A DNA stretch of 64,000 nucleotides, from positions 2,108,001 through 2,172,000 of the forward strand of contig NZ_CP046452.1 in NCBI RefSeq assembly GCF_009734385.1. Reading direction: 5' to 3'. Below the pieces are notes generated by a model, which was given only the letters and a program-made list of their open reading frames with translations, was not told the origin of the DNA and did no database searches. Of this stretch, positions 62,616-64,000 are shown piece after piece. The position numbers and the translations under genes are program-made. This DNA is from Corynebacterium kalinowskii. Lineage in GTDB: Bacteria > Actinomycetota > Actinomycetes > Mycobacteriales > Mycobacteriaceae. Numbering within the stretch: the first letter of the stretch is position 1; the number at the start of each line of letters is the position of its first letter.

Positions 62616-62717
62616 CTATACATAAAACACAATACAGCGAGTATCACTAGTGCTACTAGGCTCCAAACAGTCCAGGTAGTTCACTTAGAGCTCGCAATAT
62701 TGTGTTTTACATATGCA
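62616..62717. repeat. ~100-bp element bounded by long inverted repeats
   Basis: TAAAACACAATA (62623-62634) is a perfect complement of TATTGTGTTTTA (62698-62709), and the pairing extends through GCGAG/CTCGC on the inner side and partly through ATAC/ATATG outside. The interior is ~50 bp. AT-rich compared with its surroundings; could be a second MITE or a large operator/terminator. Confidence 0.6.
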
Positions 62718-62730
62718 CAACAGCAAACCC

Positions 62731-64000
62731 CTAGAACCGACGCACGTTATTCGACCGCGCCTCAATAACCAAGGTCACGGCAATTGTCAACAAAGTGGCC
62801 GCCATCGGGTGCAGTAGGCCTGCAACAGCGAGAAGCATAACCACAGCGTTATAACCCCAGGCGAGCAGGATATTCCGGTCTACTAGGGCAGAGATCCGGC
62901 GAGCCAGCCCCATCGCTTCGGGAACCACACCGACGTCAGAACGCAGCAACACCACGTCTGCCTCCGGAACGTCCAAGCTGACCTGATCCTGCATCAGGAT
63001 GCCCACATCGGCCACGTTCAGACACTCGCGCACGCCCAGGTCACCAACCATGGCCACTTGGTCGCCTTGAGTGTGCAAGCTGCGCACTGCGAGGACTTTC
63101 TTCTTCAGCGCAATACCGGCCAAGACGCGACTCATACCGAGGTTGTCTGCGAATCGGCGAGCAACTGGGTACATGTCGCGGGTGATCATGACGGTCTCGA
63201 TGCCCATGTCTTCCAGGGAAGCGACGGCATCGAACGCATCCGGCTTGTTGTCCTGGCGCAACGTGATCACGCCACGGGCTTGGCCCTTCCAGCTGACCAC
63301 AATTGGGATGCCGCCAGAAACCGCCTTGTTGGACAGTCGCGCGGACAGCCCCGATAGGTCGAGCGGGCGCACCAAAGTCGCTTCCACCTGGCGCAGCTCT
63401 ACCACTCCATCAGAGTTCTTCATCGGGATTTCGATGCCACCGGTCAGCCCGCCGTTGTCCAAGACCTGCGGGTGGCTGACTTCGATCCAGTGTGGAATGT
63501 CTTCGCCGCCGGTACCAGCATCACGGGCTTCACGGGCAGCGCGAACGAGCGCCTTAGAAGCAGGATGCTCGCTCTCCATGGCAAGGGCGCCAGCCACGCG
63601 CAGCACGAGCTCGGGATTCTCCCCGTCGGCCACGGAAATGGTCTCCACGAACATCTCTCGCTCAGTCAGGGTGCCCACCCGGTTAAAGATGACGGCAGTG
63701 ATTTCATCGAGCTCACGAATAGTCTCGGCGTTGCGCACGAGAATGCCATGTCGGGCGGATTGCTCGATGCCCAGCTTGATGGCCAGGTTGGTAGATAACG
63801 CGAGTGCTACCGGTGCCACGCCAGCCAAAATAGCCAAGGCGGAGGCTACGGCCGCATTAATATTGCCGCCGATCAGCCACCACATGAAGAAGTCGAGGGC
63901 TGCTATGCCAAGCGCCCATGGCACCAGCAACGACGCGGTCTTAGTTGCTAGCTGCGCGGAGCGGTTCTGCTGGTAGGAGGCTTCCTTGACCCATCGGTGA
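62731..64000 (-). CDS. P1-type ATPase homologue lacking catalytic motifs, C-terminal part, partial
   Basis: The frame is open to the right edge, so the 5' part lies outside (about 422 residues visible). The order is that of a metal P1B ATPase: membrane helices, phosphorylation domain, nucleotide domain with SEHPASKALV, hinge and two last helices. But the CPC motif reads AGVAPVALAL, the phosphorylation motif DKTGT reads FNRVGTLTERE (Asp to Asn), and the hinge GDGxND reads MVGDLGVRECLN. The frame is intact and not a decayed pseudogene, so a regulatory or structural role is inferred. It lies next to hemE. Confidence 0.85.
   Translation of the reverse strand, partial: HRWVKEASYQQNRSAQLATKTASLLVPWALGIAALDFFMWWLIGGNINAAVASALAILAGVAPVALALSTNLAIKLGIEQSARHGILVRNAETIRELDEITAVIFNRVGTLTEREMFVETISVADGENPELVLRVAGALAMESEHPASKALVRAAREARDAGTGGEDIPHWIEVSHPQVLDNGGLTGGIEIPMKNSDGVVELRQVEATLVRPLDLSGLSARLSNKAVSGGIPIVVSWKGQARGVITLRQDNKPDAFDAVASLEDMGIETVMITRDMYPVARRFADNLGMSRVLAGIALKKKVLAVRSLHTQGDQVAMVGDLGVRECLNVADVGILMQDQVSLDVPEADVVLLRSDVGVVPEAMGLARRISALVDRNILLAWGYNAVVMLLAVAGLLHPMAATLLTIAVTLVIEARSNNVRRF

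Larger units (their letters stand above)
62371..62730. other. 360-bp repeat-rich intergenic region after the P-type ATPase gene
   Basis: No gene supported. Holds the 105-bp MITE-like copy B and a second, unrelated inverted-repeat element at 62616-62717. It must also contain the hemE promoter. Confidence 0.6.

Overview
The window is a 64 kb piece of a Corynebacterium chromosome; species not resolved. RpoB, RpoC, EF-Tu, MgtA and the order of the ribosomal, men, ccs/res and hem genes are typical of the genus. GC content is moderate to high, and promoters and terminators look actinobacterial. Almost all housekeeping genes lie on the minus strand. No rRNA, CRISPR array, intact insertion sequence or prophage was seen.

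Layout. 1-3.2 kb is an accessory island: the 3' end of a membrane-anchored, probably YfjP-like GTPase, three paralogous small membrane proteins and an unknown 220-aa protein. They are flanked by duplicated fragments of the GTPase and 220-aa gene ends. 3.4-3.9 kb encodes a secreted LppP/LprE-like protein. 4.1-9.3 kb is the S10 operon (rpsJ to rpsQ), ended by a terminator before any spc genes. 9.9-12.3 kb is a plus-strand Asp23/Gls24 envelope cluster. 12.4-17.1 kb is the str operon (rpsL, rpsG, fusA, tuf). 17.4-18.0 kb is a DUF1707/LiaF-like gene. 18.1-25.7 kb is rpoBC. 26-28.3 kb holds a DUF3068 gene, then rplL and rplJ with an L10-type leader. 28.4-29.7 kb carries a DUF2752 protein and two dispanin-like proteins. 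29.9-33.6 kb is rplA, rplK, nusG, secE and four tRNA genes (Trp, Met, Thr, Tyr).

33.7-49.4 kb is a menaquinone block: polyprenyl diphosphate synthase, a MenJ-like reductase, menG, menD, menC, menB, menE and menA. It is interleaved with mgtA, a UvrA-like ATPase, a YkvI-like transporter and a GT-A-type glycosyltransferase. 49.4-50.3 kb has small membrane proteins and an ArsR regulator. 50.3-52.9 kb is rmlA/rmlC/rmlB for dTDP-rhamnose. 53-57.5 kb is System II cytochrome c maturation (ccsB, resB, ccdA, a TlpA-like lipoprotein), interrupted by an orphan membrane gene. 57.5-62.4 kb is the heme block (phosphatase, hemL, a Gdx/SugE exporter, hemY/cgoX, hemE). The right edge is a P1-type ATPase homologue whose catalytic motifs are all replaced.

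Together these genes cover transcription and translation, quinone, cytochrome c and heme supply for respiration, and envelope glycoconjugates. The least explained items are: the repeat-flanked membrane-protein cassettes at the left edge; a 105-bp MITE-like element present twice in exact length (51838-51942 and 62423-62527); an over-represented 10-mer CTTATCGACG; a G/C-run structured leader before menB; and the apparently dead P-type ATPase.
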